In this document: positions 42,973 through 52,426 of the stretch, one piece after another | Layout of the letters: the number at the start of each line of letters is the position of its first letter | Position numbering within the stretch: the stretch's first letter is position 1 | NCBI RefSeq assembly: GCF_016481285.1 | Contig: NZ_JAENBP010000004.1 | Location: 62,001-126,000 of the forward strand | Direction: 5' to 3' | Length of the DNA: 64,000 nt | From: Streptococcus zalophi | Lineage (GTDB): Bacteria > Bacillota > Bacilli > Lactobacillales > Streptococcaceae | Made by a program: the position numbers and the translations under genes | Notes under the pieces: model-generated | The model's database searches: none | Told to the model about the DNA's origin: nothing | The model's input: only the letters and a program-made list of their open reading frames with translations

Positions 42973-43270
42973 TCAAAAGGAATGAATGCTTATGACAATT
43001 CCAATGAGATTTAGTTCTTGACGTAGGGTAAATGATTAAGGGTATCGCATCCATAAAATGAGACTCTAGAAAACACTTCTGATGAATTTTAATAAAATCA
43101 GGAGTGTTTTACTATGGTCAAAAACGACATGACATTTAACACGACACTAATCTTTAATATCATCAAAAAACCAACCTCTTTTTTCAAATCAGGAGATTGG
43201 TCTTAATAGATTTTTCTTTTATCCAACTGTTTTGGCAGTGCGAAAGATGTTTTATAATAACTTTTATGAT
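42973..43270. other. Intergenic region after the dehydrogenase operon
   Basis: About 300 bases with no convincing gene. It contains a terminator hairpin at 43070-43110 and a second, imperfect hairpin at about 43170-43200 (ACCAACCTC with GAGATTGGT). Two tiny frames, 10 and 30 codons, lack clear support. Confidence 0.6.
43070..43110 (+). terminator. Terminator of the dehydrogenase operon
   Basis: AAAACACTTCTGAT and ATCAGGAGTGTTTT form a 14-bp stem (one G-U) with a 13-base loop; the T run is short. Confidence 0.7.
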
Positions 43271-43789
43271 TTAAAGAACAAGGCAATAAGCCAATGTCAA
43301 AAAAGGAATAAAGGCGATGATTTTTTTGTTGTTATGACTTAAGAAAATGACTACTATTCCCATTAAACTTGCCAGTTGAATGAGCCAAGAGAGTTGCCAA
43401 ATGGTGATGGTTAAACTGATAGTGCTGAGATAAAACAAATCACCACTTCCTATTTTAATATCCCGAAATTCTGCTAAAAGAGCTAGTAAAAATAAAATAA
43501 AAGCAGTCAGTGTTATAGGATAAAAAAGGAGTGTACTCAAAGTTAATATCATCCAAATGATTAAAGGATATTCCTGATAAAAAATATCATAAAAACTGAG
43601 TAATAAACTAAAGCCAATGATTGCGATATGAGTGTTAGTGAAGCTTGTGCTTGTCCATTTATAGGCTAAGATGGTAATTATTAATCCAGCGAATAGCATT
43701 AATAAGTCCATTTTTAGTTTTAAAGGTTTAGTTTTTTTAGTGATTAATCCTTTTTGCCAGTGGTGTAATTGCTTGGTGAAATAGGTCAT
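43271..43789 (-). CDS. Truncated type IV prepilin peptidase (ComC/CilC-like)
   Basis: A 172-residue membrane protein carrying the A24 aspartyl protease motifs: SFYDIFYQEYP (first Asp) and the GxGD motif in DIKIGSGDLFYLS. Streptococcal ComC, needed to mature the competence pseudopilins, is about 220 residues and begins with a cytoplasmic CxxC methyltransferase-like part, which is missing here. An in-frame stop lies 9 bases before the ATG, no good ribosome site is present, and the dpr promoter begins within about 110 bases. It may be a decayed comC or a short peptidase-only form. Confidence 0.72.
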   Translation of the reverse strand: MTYFTKQLHHWQKGLITKKTKPLKLKMDLLMLFAGLIITILAYKWTSTSFTNTHIAIIGFSLLLSFYDIFYQEYPLIIWMILTLSTLLFYPITLTAFILFLLALLAEFRDIKIGSGDLFYLSTISLTITIWQLSWLIQLASLMGIVVIFLSHNNKKIIAFIPFLTLAYCLVL

Positions 43790-43830
43790 AATTCTTTATT
43801 CGAAAAATAGTTCTAAAACAATCAAAACAG

Positions 43831-43886
43831 TTGCTTTTTAATCAGAAAAGCGTTACAATAAAAAATGTAAATAATAATAATTCTAA
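43831..43886 (+). promoter_or_regulatory. dpr promoter with candidate PerR box
   Basis: TTGCTT (43831-43836), 17 bases, TACAAT (43854-43859). TAATAATAATTCTAA at 43872-43886 fits the PerR consensus TTATAATNATTATAA with two mismatches and covers the start region, so peroxide-controlled repression is likely. Confidence 0.65.
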
Positions 43887-43900
43887 ATAAGGAGAGAAAT

Positions 43901-44434
43901 ATGAGTACAATTAGTGTTGAAAAAATTTATGCATCAGTCGTTCATAATGTCACAAAAAAAGAAGGAACTGTTAGTAATGCTAAAACAAAGGCTGTTTTAA
44001 ATCAAACAGTCGCAGACCTTTCTAAAGCAGCTTCTATTGTTCACCAAATTCACTGGTATATGAGAGGAAGAGGTTTCTTCCACCTTCATCCAAAAATGGA
44101 TGAATTAATGGATGGTTTAAATGAACATCTTGATGAAATTAGTGAACGCTTGATTACTATCGGAGGAGCACCTTATTCTACTCTTAAAGAATTTGATGAA
44201 AATTCTAAATTAGAAGAAGTGCCTGGTTCTTTTGATAAAACCATCGAAGATCACTTGAATCGTTTGGTAGAAGTTTATAGCTACTTAGCTAACCTTTACC
44301 AAGTAGGTTTAGATGTGACTGATGAAGAAGGTGATGATCCTTCAAATGATTTATATGTTGCAGCTCAAACAGACGCTGAAAAAACATTGTGGATGCTTCA
44401 AGCAGAACTTGGGAATAAGCCAGGAATTAGATAA
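43901..44434 (+). CDS. dpr: Dps-family peroxide resistance protein Dpr
   Basis: A 177-residue ferritin-like protein. The ferroxidase ligands typical of Dps lie in [37 protein letters not shown], which is quoted here by its ends (residues about 48-84). The 12-mer stores iron and protects DNA and lipids from hydroxyl radicals; in streptococci Dpr substitutes for the missing catalase. AAGGAGAG precedes the ATG. A strong terminator follows. Confidence 0.94.
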   Translation: MSTISVEKIYASVVHNVTKKEGTVSNAKTKAVLNQTVADLSKAASIVHQIHWYMRGRGFFHLHPKMDELMDGLNEHLDEISERLITIGGAPYSTLKEFDENSKLEEVPGSFDKTIEDHLNRLVEVYSYLANLYQVGLDVTDEEGDDPSNDLYVAAQTDAEKTLWMLQAELGNKPGIR

Positions 44435-44443
44435 TTACAATCA

Positions 44444-44475
44444 AAAAAGTCTAGGATAAATATCCTAGGCTTTTT
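44444..44475 (+). terminator. Terminator of dpr
   Basis: AAAAAGTCTAGGATA and TATCCTAGGCTTTTT form a 15-bp stem with one G-U pair around AA. Confidence 0.93.
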
Positions 44476-44518
44476 GTTGTTTACAAAATTATGTTATAGA
44501 AACCGATTGCATTACATC

Positions 44519-44547
44519 TTGAAAAAATAGGTTCTTTTTGATAAAAT
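44519..44547 (+). promoter_or_regulatory. Promoter of yqgQ-glk placed for a leaderless start
   Basis: TTGAAA (44519-44524), 17 bases, TAAAAT (44542-44547) with an extended TG. Only 6 bases separate the -10 from the ATG at 44554, so transcription is predicted to begin at the start codon. Confidence 0.65.
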
Positions 44548-44553
44548 CAGTAT

Positions 44554-44763
44554 ATGAAAACACTTTATGATGTGCAACAGCTATTAAAGCATTTTGGGAT
44601 TTTTGTGTATCTTGGGAAAAGACTTTATGATATTGAGATGATGAAAATTGAGTTGGAAAGACTCTATGATAATGGCTTAATTGAAAAAGAAGATTACCTG
44701 ATTGCTGAATTGATTTTAAGGCGAGAGCACAGGATAGAAGAGGAAAAGGAACATGGCAAATAA
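44554..44763 (+). CDS. yqgQ: YqgQ family (DUF910) protein
   Basis: A 69-residue helical protein of the YqgQ family (TLYDVQQLLKHFGIFVYLGKR, IELERLYDNGLIEKEDYL). YqgQ lies next to glucokinase in many Firmicutes; its function is unknown, although a nucleic-acid-binding three-helix fold has been proposed. No ribosome site precedes the ATG, and the promoter lies so close that the mRNA is probably leaderless. The end overlaps glk by 11 bases. Confidence 0.88.
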   Translation: MKTLYDVQQLLKHFGIFVYLGKRLYDIEMMKIELERLYDNGLIEKEDYLIAELILRREHRIEEEKEHGK

Positions 44764-45724
44764 GCTACTAGGAATTGATTTAGGTGGAACCACTATTAAA
44801 TTTGGTATTTTAACACTTGAAGGTGAAGTTCAAGAAAAATGGGCTATTGAAACCAATATCTTGGAAGAGGGTAAACATATTGTTCCTGATATTATTGCTT
44901 CCATTAAACATCGTTTGGAACTATATGGCTTAACCAAAGAAGATTTTGTTGGTATTGGAATGGGTTCTCCTGGCGCTGTTGATCGTCAGTTGAAAACGGT
45001 GACTGGGGCCTATAATCTTAACTGGTCAAAGACTCAAGAAGTAGGCTCAGTAATTGAAAAGGAAATTGGCATTCCTTTTGCAATTGATAATGATGCTAAT
45101 GTTGCAGCTCTTGGAGAACGTTGGGTCGGAGCTGGAAACAACCATTCGGATGTTGTTTTTATGACTCTTGGAACAGGAGTTGGTGGTGGTATTATCACTG
45201 ACGGGAAGCTCATTCATGGTGTTGCTGGTGCAGGAGGCGAAATTGGTCATATGATCGTTGAGCCTACCAATGGTTTTCTTTGCACTTGTGGTAGCCATGG
45301 TTGCCTTGAGACAGTAGCCTCAGCGACTGGTGTTGTTCGCGTGGCACGCCAATTGGCTGAAGCATATGAGGGCGACTCAAAGATTAAGCTTGCACTTGAT
45401 AATGGCGAGGAAGTGACAAGTAAAGATGTTTTTGTTGCTGCTGAGGCTGGCGATGGTTTTGCTAATAGTATTGTTGAAAAAGTGAGTTTTTATTTAGGCC
45501 TTGCAACAGCTAATATTAGTAATATTTTAAACCCAGATAGTATTGTGATTGGTGGTGGTGTCTCTGCAGCTGGAGAATTTTTACGTGCTCGCATTGAAAA
45601 ATACTTTGAGACATTTACCTTCCCTCAAGTCAGACAATCAACCAAGATTAAAATGGCTGAGCTTGGTAATGATGCTGGCATTATTGGTGCTGGTAGCCTA
45701 GCCAGTCAATTAATGGAAAAATAA
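44753..45724 (+). CDS. glk: Glucokinase, ROK family
   Basis: A 323-residue ROK-type glucokinase that phosphorylates glucose with ATP. The phosphate loop is GIDLGGTTIKFG (6-17), the sugar-binding segment EIGHMIVEP, and the zinc motif CTCGSHGCLE has Cys177, Cys179 and Cys184. A GGAACATGG start overlaps yqgQ, so the two are translationally coupled. It handles free glucose released from disaccharides. Confidence 0.95.
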   Translation: MANKLLGIDLGGTTIKFGILTLEGEVQEKWAIETNILEEGKHIVPDIIASIKHRLELYGLTKEDFVGIGMGSPGAVDRQLKTVTGAYNLNWSKTQEVGSVIEKEIGIPFAIDNDANVAALGERWVGAGNNHSDVVFMTLGTGVGGGIITDGKLIHGVAGAGGEIGHMIVEPTNGFLCTCGSHGCLETVASATGVVRVARQLAEAYEGDSKIKLALDNGEEVTSKDVFVAAEAGDGFANSIVEKVSFYLGLATANISNILNPDSIVIGGGVSAAGEFLRARIEKYFETFTFPQVRQSTKIKMAELGNDAGIIGAGSLASQLMEK

Positions 45725-45733
45725 AGGAGAATT

Positions 45734-46126
45734 ATGGATAATAATATTGTGACGATTATACTTTGGATTGGGGTAATCGGTTTTATTGGCTGGACCATTT
45801 GGAACTACTTTAGAATTAGAAAAGCCTCTAAATTTATCGAAAATGAAGAATTTACTATCTTGATGAGAACAGGACAATTGGTTGATATTAGAGAACCATC
45901 TGTCTTTAAGCGCGAGCACATTTTAGGAGCTAGAAATTTTCCAATCACTCAGTTTAAAACATCCCTGTCAGCTTTAAGAAAAGATAAACCAGTCTTGTTA
46001 TATGATAGTAATCGTAGTAAAGGAGTTGGTCGAGCAGTTGTAGAACTGAAAAAAGCAGGTTATCAAGAGATTTATGTCCTGAAATTTGGTTATGATTACT
46101 GGGATGGAAAAAAGAAAAAAGGTTAA
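45734..46126 (+). CDS. Membrane-anchored rhodanese-like protein without catalytic cysteine
   Basis: A 130-residue protein with one N-terminal helix (VTIILWIGVIGFIGWTIWNYF) and a rhodanese fold (LVDIREPSVFKREHILGARNFP). The position of the sulfur-carrying cysteine reads LLYDSNRSKG, with Asp where active rhodaneses have Cys. It therefore probably binds or scaffolds instead of transferring sulfur. Homologues sit after glk in related streptococci. AAAGGAGA precedes the ATG, 9 bases after glk. Confidence 0.88.
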   Translation: MDNNIVTIILWIGVIGFIGWTIWNYFRIRKASKFIENEEFTILMRTGQLVDIREPSVFKREHILGARNFPITQFKTSLSALRKDKPVLLYDSNRSKGVGRAVVELKKAGYQEIYVLKFGYDYWDGKKKKG

Positions 46127-46145
46127 AATGATTAAGAAATCATTA

Positions 46146-46176
46146 AAAACAAGTGAGTTGTGCTCTCTTGTTTTTT
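46146..46176 (+). terminator. Terminator of the yqgQ-glk-rhodanese operon
   Basis: AAAACAAGTGAG and CTCTCTTGTTTT pair with one mismatch around TTGTG, followed by a T run. Confidence 0.8.
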
Positions 46177-46312
46177 AATTTTTTTAAGCCTAAGAAAGGA
46201 TTTAAAAGAAGTTTTATGGTTTCTGAAAACATTTACAACGACCTTATCACTGTTATTTGAGCGAAATTATGTTATAATTCATGAGTTGAAATTAAAAGAT
46301 ACAGAGGATTAT

Positions 46313-48163
46313 ATGACCAAATTAAGAGAAGACATTCGTAACATTGCTATTATTGCCCACGTTGACCATGGGAAAACGACACTTGTTGACGAATTGTTAA
46401 AACAATCAAAAACACTAGATGCTAGAACAACTCTAGATGAACGCGCAATGGATTCAAATGATATTGAAAAAGAGCGTGGGATTACTATCCTAGCCAAAAA
46501 CACAGCTGTTTTATACAATGACACACGTATCAACATCATGGATACCCCAGGGCATGCTGACTTTGGTGGAGAAGTGGAACGTATCATGAAAATGGTTGAT
46601 GGTGTTGTTTTAGTTGTCGATGCCTATGAAGGTACGATGCCACAAACCCGTTTTGTTTTGAAAAAAGCGTTGGAGCAAGACCTAATTCCGATCGTTGTTG
46701 TTAACAAAATTGATAAACCATCAGCTCGTCCGGCAGAAGTTGTTGATGAAGTTTTAGAGTTGTTTATCGAACTTGGTGCTGATAATGAGCAACTTGATTT
46801 CCCTGTTGTTTATGCTTCAGCCATTAATGGAACATCATCGTTATCAGACGACCCTAATGATCAAGAAAAAACGATGGCACCAGTGTTTGATACTATTATT
46901 GAACACATTCCAGCACCTATTGACAATTCTGATGAGCCATTACAATTTCAAGTATCCCTACTAGATTATAATGATTTTGTTGGTCGTATTGGGATTGGTC
47001 GTATCTTTAGAGGTACTGTAAAAGTCGGTGATCAAGTTACCCTATCAAAATTAGATGGCACCACGAAAAACTTCAGAGTAACAAAACTATTTGGTTTCTT
47101 TGGCTTAGAACGTCGTGAAATCAAAGAAGCAAAAGCTGGTGATTTGATTGCCGTTTCAGGAATGGAAGATATTTTCGTTGGTGAAACAGTGACACCAACT
47201 GATGTTGTCGAACCGTTACCTGTTCTTCATATCGATGAACCAACTCTACAAATGACCTTTTTGGTAAACAATTCTCCTTTTGCAGGACGTGAAGGAAAAT
47301 TTGTCACTTCGCGTAAAGTAGAAGAGCGTTTACTAGCAGAATTACAAACTGACGTTTCTCTTCGTGTTGACCCAACTGATTCTCCAGACAAATGGACGGT
47401 TTCAGGACGTGGTGAATTGCATTTATCAATCTTAATTGAAACTATGAGACGTGAAGGTTATGAGCTACAAGTGTCGCGTCCAGAAGTTATCATCAAAGAA
47501 GTTGATGGTGTTAAGATGGAACCGTTTGAGCGCGTGCAAATTGACACGCCAGAAGAATACCAAGGATCAGTCATTCAATCATTATCAGAACGTAAAGGTG
47601 AAATGATTGATATGCAGTCAACAGGAAATGGTCAAACACGTTTGATTTTCTTGGTACCAGCTAGAGGATTGATTGGTTACACAACAGAATTTCTATCAAT
47701 GACACGTGGTTATGGGATTATGAACCACACCTTTGACAGTTACATGCCATTTGTTCGTGCTGAAATTGGTGGTCGTCATCGTGGTGCTCTTGTGTCTATT
47801 GATGCAGGTAAAGCAACAACATACTCTATCATGGCCATTGAAGAACGTGGTACTATCTTTGTAAATCCAGGGACAGAAGTCTATGAAGGGATGATCATCG
47901 GAGAGAATTCTCGTGATAATGACCTAACTGTTAACATTACCAAAGCAAAACAAATGACAAATGTTCGTTCAGCCACTAAAGATCAAACATCTGTTATTAA
48001 AACACCACGTATTTTAACGCTTGAAGAGTCATTAGAATTTTTAAATGATGATGAATACATGGAAGTCACACCAGAATCTATTCGTCTTCGTAAACAAATT
48101 CTTGATAAAAACCTTCGCGCCAAAGCTTCTAAAAAGAAGAAAAATTCAGAATCAGAAGAATAA
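46313..48163 (+). CDS. typA: Ribosome-associated GTPase TypA/BipA
   Basis: A 616-residue translational GTPase. G1 AHVDHGKTTL (about 15-24), the switch RGITILAKN, G3 DTPGHADFGGEV, G4 NKIDKPSARP, then the EF-G-like domains and the TypA-specific C-terminus (GRGELHLSILIETMRREG, RGLIGYTTEFLSMTRGYG). It assists ribosome assembly under stress and cold. ATG at 46313 is used; the frame continues 51 codons upstream but starts at the family N-terminus here, with AGAGGA before it. An extended -10 (TGTTATAAT, about 46270-46278) lies ahead. Confidence 0.95.
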   Translation: MTKLREDIRNIAIIAHVDHGKTTLVDELLKQSKTLDARTTLDERAMDSNDIEKERGITILAKNTAVLYNDTRINIMDTPGHADFGGEVERIMKMVDGVVLVVDAYEGTMPQTRFVLKKALEQDLIPIVVVNKIDKPSARPAEVVDEVLELFIELGADNEQLDFPVVYASAINGTSSLSDDPNDQEKTMAPVFDTIIEHIPAPIDNSDEPLQFQVSLLDYNDFVGRIGIGRIFRGTVKVGDQVTLSKLDGTTKNFRVTKLFGFFGLERREIKEAKAGDLIAVSGMEDIFVGETVTPTDVVEPLPVLHIDEPTLQMTFLVNNSPFAGREGKFVTSRKVEERLLAELQTDVSLRVDPTDSPDKWTVSGRGELHLSILIETMRREGYELQVSRPEVIIKEVDGVKMEPFERVQIDTPEEYQGSVIQSLSERKGEMIDMQSTGNGQTRLIFLVPARGLIGYTTEFLSMTRGYGIMNHTFDSYMPFVRAEIGGRHRGALVSIDAGKATTYSIMAIEERGTIFVNPGTEVYEGMIIGENSRDNDLTVNITKAKQMTNVRSATKDQTSVIKTPRILTLEESLEFLNDDEYMEVTPESIRLRKQILDKNLRAKASKKKKNSESEE

Positions 48164-48185
48164 TATCATTTGGAAGGAGAAATAG

Positions 48186-48446
48186 ATGTTTTACTTAATA
48201 ATTGCTATTTTGATTGTTTTGTATTACCTATTTGTCGCTTCTAAGACAATAAAAAACACCATGAATATGATTATGATAGTTGCGATTATTTCTTTTGCTA
48301 TTTTCGTCATAGGAATGGGTGTGATTAAACTGATGGAATCACCACCAGAAGTCTATGTGATTTTTGGTATGCTGGTTGCTGGTTTTTACATCGTAAAAGA
48401 TGTGGTCAAATTGTCAAGTAAAATAGAAACAAAAGATAGCCAGTAG
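48186..48446 (+). CDS. DUF3165-like small membrane protein
   Basis: An 86-residue protein with three hydrophobic helices (FYLIIAILIVLYYLFVA, MNMIMIVAIISFAIFVIGMG, VYVIFGMLVAGFYIV). It resembles DUF3165, a streptococcal family found between typA and murD. GGAAGGAG precedes the ATG. Function unknown. Confidence 0.82.
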   Translation: MFYLIIAILIVLYYLFVASKTIKNTMNMIMIVAIISFAIFVIGMGVIKLMESPPEVYVIFGMLVAGFYIVKDVVKLSSKIETKDSQ

Positions 48447-48455
48447 CTATCTTTT
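48431..48455 (+). terminator. Terminator after the DUF3165 gene
   Basis: AAAAGATAGC-CAGTA-GCTATCTTTT followed by T; the stop codon lies within the hairpin. Confidence 0.88.
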
Positions 48456-48568
48456 TAATCTGTCTAATATAAGAACAAGACAGTCAGTTATGCTTATCTG
48501 ATAAGTGTTGAAAAAGTAGCTGATTAAAGGTAAAATAGAAACAACGTCAAGAATGAATGGAAAGAAAA

Positions 48569-49924
48569 ATGAAACAAGTATCGCAATTTAAGAATAAGAA
48601 AGTTTTAGTCTTGGGCTTGGCTCGTTCTGGAGAAGCAGCAGCACGTTTATTAGCAAAATTAGGAGCCATTGTCACTGTTAATGATGCTAAGCCTCTTGAG
48701 GACAACTCTAGCGCCAAATCTCTTTTAGAAGAAGGTATTAGGGTGATTACTGGTCATCATCCTTTAGCGTTATTAGATGAGGACTTCAGTCTCATCGTTA
48801 AAAATCCAGGGATTCCTTATGCTAATCCTATGGTTCAACTAGCCATGAGTAAAGAAATTCCTATCTATACTGAGGTTGAACTGGCTTATTTAATTTCAGA
48901 AGCTCCAATTGTTGGTATTACAGGTTCAAACGGGAAGACCACCACAACAACAATGATTGAACAGGTTTTAAAAGCAGCTGGGCAATCGCCTTATCTGTCT
49001 GGAAATATTGGTTTTCCAGCCAGTGAAGTGGCGCAATCAGTTTCAAAAGATGATATTTTAGTCATGGAATTATCGAGTTTTCAGTTGATGGGGATTAAAG
49101 AGTTTAAACCTCATATTGCTGTGATGACAAATATTATGCCAACGCATTTGGACTATCATGGTTCTTTTGATGATTATGTTAAAGCCAAATGGGCTATTCA
49201 AAAAGAGATGACAGCTTCTGATTTTCTCGTTTTAAATGTTAATCAAGACTTACTAAAAACATTGGCTGATACCACAAAAGCAAAGGTGGTTCCTTTTTCA
49301 ACGCAAGAAATAGTTGATGGGGCTTATCTGAAAGAAGATAGTCTTTATTTCCGTACAGAAAAAATCATGTCAGTTTACCAACTAGGCGTTCCAGGCTTGC
49401 ATAACGTTGAAAATGCTTTAGCAACTATTGCTGTTGCTAAATTACTTGAAGTGCCAACTCAAACGATTGTCACAGCCTTATCGCATTTTAGTGGTGTCAA
49501 ACATCGTTTACAGTCTGTTGGTAGCATTGAAGGTATCTCTTTTTATAATGACAGCAAATCAACCAATATCTTAGCAACAAAAAAGGCTCTTTCTGGTTTT
49601 AACAATGAAAAAGTTCTTCTTATTGCTGGTGGTTTAGACCGTGGTAATGAGTTTGATGAACTAGTAGAAGATATCACTGGCTTAAAAGTCATGATTTTAA
49701 TTGGGGAGTCAGCCCCTCGTATGATAAAGGCGGCACAATTAGCAAACATTCCTTATGTTCAAGCAAAAGACGTCAAAGATGCGACAAAAATAGCTTTTAA
49801 CATTGCAAGCAATGGAGATACTATTTTACTGAGTCCAGCCAATGCTAGCTGGGATATGTATGATAACTTTGAGGTGCGTGGTGATGAATTTATCGCAGCT
49901 TTTAACGAATTAAAAGGAGTTTGA
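48569..49924 (+). CDS. murD: UDP-N-acetylmuramoylalanine--D-glutamate ligase
   Basis: A 451-residue Mur ligase that adds D-glutamate in peptidoglycan precursor synthesis. The ATP loop GSNGKTTT has Lys123. The substrate-binding N-terminus [36 protein letters not shown] and the late VKHRLQSVG and YNDSKSTN motifs are all present. The ATG at 48569 is preceded by GGAAAG; the ATG at 48557 would place it inside the gene. First gene of murD-murG-divIB. Confidence 0.95.
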   Translation: MKQVSQFKNKKVLVLGLARSGEAAARLLAKLGAIVTVNDAKPLEDNSSAKSLLEEGIRVITGHHPLALLDEDFSLIVKNPGIPYANPMVQLAMSKEIPIYTEVELAYLISEAPIVGITGSNGKTTTTTMIEQVLKAAGQSPYLSGNIGFPASEVAQSVSKDDILVMELSSFQLMGIKEFKPHIAVMTNIMPTHLDYHGSFDDYVKAKWAIQKEMTASDFLVLNVNQDLLKTLADTTKAKVVPFSTQEIVDGAYLKEDSLYFRTEKIMSVYQLGVPGLHNVENALATIAVAKLLEVPTQTIVTALSHFSGVKHRLQSVGSIEGISFYNDSKSTNILATKKALSGFNNEKVLLIAGGLDRGNEFDELVEDITGLKVMILIGESAPRMIKAAQLANIPYVQAKDVKDATKIAFNIASNGDTILLSPANASWDMYDNFEVRGDEFIAAFNELKGV

Positions 49925-49925
49925 A

Positions 49926-50999
49926 ATGACTAAACCCAAAATAGTCTTAACTGGTGGAGGAACAGTCGGCCATGTGACCTTAAATTTATTATTAATCCCA
50001 CAGCTGATTAAAGATGGTTTTGAGGTGCACTATATTGGTGATAGAAATGGTGTAGAATTTGAACAATTGCAACCATTTAAAAATCAAGTGACTTTTCATA
50101 GTATTTCAACGGGGAAACTACGCCGGTATTTTTCTTGGCAGAATTTGGCAGATTTTTTCAAAGTTTTCTGGGGCATTCTACAATCGGTGGTTATTTTATT
50201 GAGAATAAAACCCAAGGCATTATTTTCTAAGGGAGGCTTCGTTTCAGTGCCACCAGTAATTGCTTCGAAACTTGTCGGAGTTCCTATCTATGTCCATGAA
50301 TCTGATTTATCAATGGGACTTGCCAATAAAATTGCCTATAAATTGGCTACTTTGATGTATACTACTTTCGAACAAGAACATCATTCTGCAAAATTAAAAC
50401 ATGTTGGTGCCATCACGAAGATTTCTCAAAAAACCCCTATGATGGTTCCTCTTCTTAAAGAGGTAAAAGAAAAATTTAGTCCTACCTTAAAAACAATTTT
50501 ATTTATCGGAGGTTCTGCAGGAGCTAGGGTTTTTAATGATTTCATCTCAACTCATCAGAAGGAACTAACAAAACGATATAATGTCATTAATATATCAGGG
50601 GATAAGTCTTTGAATCAATTGCGTCCTAATCTTTACCGTGTTGACTATGTGACTGACACCTATGAAGGTTTGATGGCAATGGCGGATCTTGTTGTGACAA
50701 GAGGTGGCTCCAACACTATTTTTGAGCTATTGGCTATGAAAAAGCCTCACCTCATCATTCCTCTTGGGAAAGAGGCCAGTCGTGGTGACCAATTAGAAAA
50801 TGCTGCTTATTTTGAAAATAAAGGCTACGCCCTACAATTAGCAGAAAATCAGCTGACAGAACAAACTTTTTATGAACAAGTGGAATTTATCTTAAGCCAT
50901 CAAGAAAATTTTGTGAAAACGATGGAAAATAGCAAAGAAACTACCTCATTAGAGGATTTTTATCAGATCTTAATGAAAGACATGTCAGAAAAAAACTAA
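49926..50999 (+). CDS. murG: UDP-GlcNAc:lipid I GlcNAc transferase
   Basis: A 357-residue glycosyltransferase (GT28) that forms lipid II at the inner face of the membrane. The glycine motif [13 protein letters not shown] is at the N-terminus, with [15 protein letters not shown] and the C-terminal sugar-nucleotide motif [31 protein letters not shown] precedes the ATG; the gene starts one base after the murD stop. Confidence 0.95.
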   Translation: MTKPKIVLTGGGTVGHVTLNLLLIPQLIKDGFEVHYIGDRNGVEFEQLQPFKNQVTFHSISTGKLRRYFSWQNLADFFKVFWGILQSVVILLRIKPKALFSKGGFVSVPPVIASKLVGVPIYVHESDLSMGLANKIAYKLATLMYTTFEQEHHSAKLKHVGAITKISQKTPMMVPLLKEVKEKFSPTLKTILFIGGSAGARVFNDFISTHQKELTKRYNVINISGDKSLNQLRPNLYRVDYVTDTYEGLMAMADLVVTRGGSNTIFELLAMKKPHLIIPLGKEASRGDQLENAAYFENKGYALQLAENQLTEQTFYEQVEFILSHQENFVKTMENSKETTSLEDFYQILMKDMSEKN

Positions 51000-51010
51000 A
51001 GGAAAAATAG

Positions 51011-52282
51011 ATGTCAAATAAAAAAGAAACCCCTAAAAAAGAGGATGTTTTAACAGAGTGGCAGAAAAAAAATCTTGAGTTTCAAAAACGTAAACAAGAA
51101 AAAGAACGATTGGAAAAAGAAAAACAAGAACGAGAACTTCAAAAAAAGAAGGAAGAAATTGAAAAAGCCAAACTAAAACGACAACAAGAAAAAGAAGCAG
51201 AGACAGAACACTCGGATGATGATGAGAAAAAAGAATCCTCTGAAGAAATTCTCAAAAAAGAATTATCTGATAAAAAAGAAGTGTCTGTTGCAAATGATGA
51301 GACTCCCTTAGACATAGCTCCTATAGAGAATAAGACTATCGAGGAAGAAAAGACAATTTTATTTCCTAGTCTAAAAAAAGAGGACAAGCTAGATAAGAGT
51401 GATGACAAATCTGATAAAATTCTTTCTAAGCGTGCTTTTGTTTTAGATGAAAAAATTAAAAAAGCCCTACCTATTTTAATCGGTTTTTCTCTTTTATTAC
51501 TATTTTCAATTTTCATGAGCACACCTTACAGCAAGCAAAAACAGATTTCGGTAGCTGGTATGACTTATACCAATGAAGAAACAGTTTATGCAACTTCTGG
51601 AATTAAAGATAGTGATTATATATTTTCTTTAATTATCAATAAAAAACAGTATGAAAAAGCGGTAATTGAGGGGAATCCTTGGGTTAAAAGTGCTAATATT
51701 AGTTACCAATTTCCAAATCGATTTACTATTACTGTTTCAGAATATCGTATCGTTGCTTATCAGCAAGTTGAGTCAGGCTATCAACCAGTGATAGAGACAG
51801 GTGAGATAATGCCAACAATCACAAAAGCTCAAATGCCCGAGCAGTTCTTGCTGGTTAATCTAGTTCAAAAAGAAGATGTTTCCTTACTTGTCAAAGAGTT
51901 AACGAAATTAGATAGGGAGCTTGTTGATAATATTGAGACCATTCAATTAGCTAATTCAAAAACCACCAAAGACTTACTTGATGTCAAAATGCGAGATGGT
52001 AATAAAGTAAGAGTTCCTCTATCTCAATTAGATATTAAAATGCCTTTATATAATGATATTGCTCAACAAGTTCCAGTTGCTAGCATCATAGACATGGAAG
52101 TAGGTGTTTATGCAACAAATGAGAACTTAGAAATACTCTCAGACCAAGTTAAAGCTGAAAATATCGCTAAAAAAGAGGAAGAGAAAGCTGCTGCTGAAGC
52201 CGAAGAAGCAGTTAATAATGAAACAAGTCAAGAAGTATCTGAAACTGAAGATCCGAATCAGGCTATAGAACCAACGAATTAA
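51011..52282 (+). CDS. divIB: Cell division protein DivIB/FtsQ
   Basis: A 423-residue bitopic protein. A long, highly charged cytoplasmic N-terminus (Lys/Glu-rich, predicted coiled coil, about 1-150), one membrane helix (ALPILIGFSLLLLFSIFM), a POTRA domain (AGMTYTNEETVYATSGIKD), the beta domain (YQQVESGYQPVIETGEIMPTI) and an acidic tail. It joins DivIC and FtsL in the divisome. The family order continues with ftsA and ftsZ in most streptococci, but here a terminator and the mts genes follow. Confidence 0.93.
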   Translation: MSNKKETPKKEDVLTEWQKKNLEFQKRKQEKERLEKEKQERELQKKKEEIEKAKLKRQQEKEAETEHSDDDEKKESSEEILKKELSDKKEVSVANDETPLDIAPIENKTIEEEKTILFPSLKKEDKLDKSDDKSDKILSKRAFVLDEKIKKALPILIGFSLLLLFSIFMSTPYSKQKQISVAGMTYTNEETVYATSGIKDSDYIFSLIINKKQYEKAVIEGNPWVKSANISYQFPNRFTITVSEYRIVAYQQVESGYQPVIETGEIMPTITKAQMPEQFLLVNLVQKEDVSLLVKELTKLDRELVDNIETIQLANSKTTKDLLDVKMRDGNKVRVPLSQLDIKMPLYNDIAQQVPVASIIDMEVGVYATNENLEILSDQVKAENIAKKEEEKAAAEAEEAVNNETSQEVSETEDPNQAIEPTN

Positions 52283-52299
52283 ACGATGAGTGAATAATG

Positions 52300-52323
52300 A
52301 AAAGACAACCAAGTTGTCTTTTT
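52300..52323 (+). terminator. Terminator after divIB
   Basis: AAAAGACAAC and GTTGTCTTTT are perfect arms around CAA, followed by T bases. Confidence 0.87.
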
Positions 52324-52426
52324 CTTTTTGCACTTAAATGAGATGTATGATTTGCTTAGTAGCAAATGAAGAAACAAATTTTCTATTTTTGTGATTTATC
52401 TCTTCGTACTACTTTTTGACTTCAAG

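Noticed and set aside
43114-43206. Thirty-codon frame after the dehydrogenase terminator
   Set aside because: No ribosome site, and it overlaps a hairpin; nothing recognisable in the translation.
46160-46312. 51-codon upstream extension of typA
   Set aside because: The extension covers the predicted promoter and terminator of the previous operon; the family N-terminus begins at 46313.
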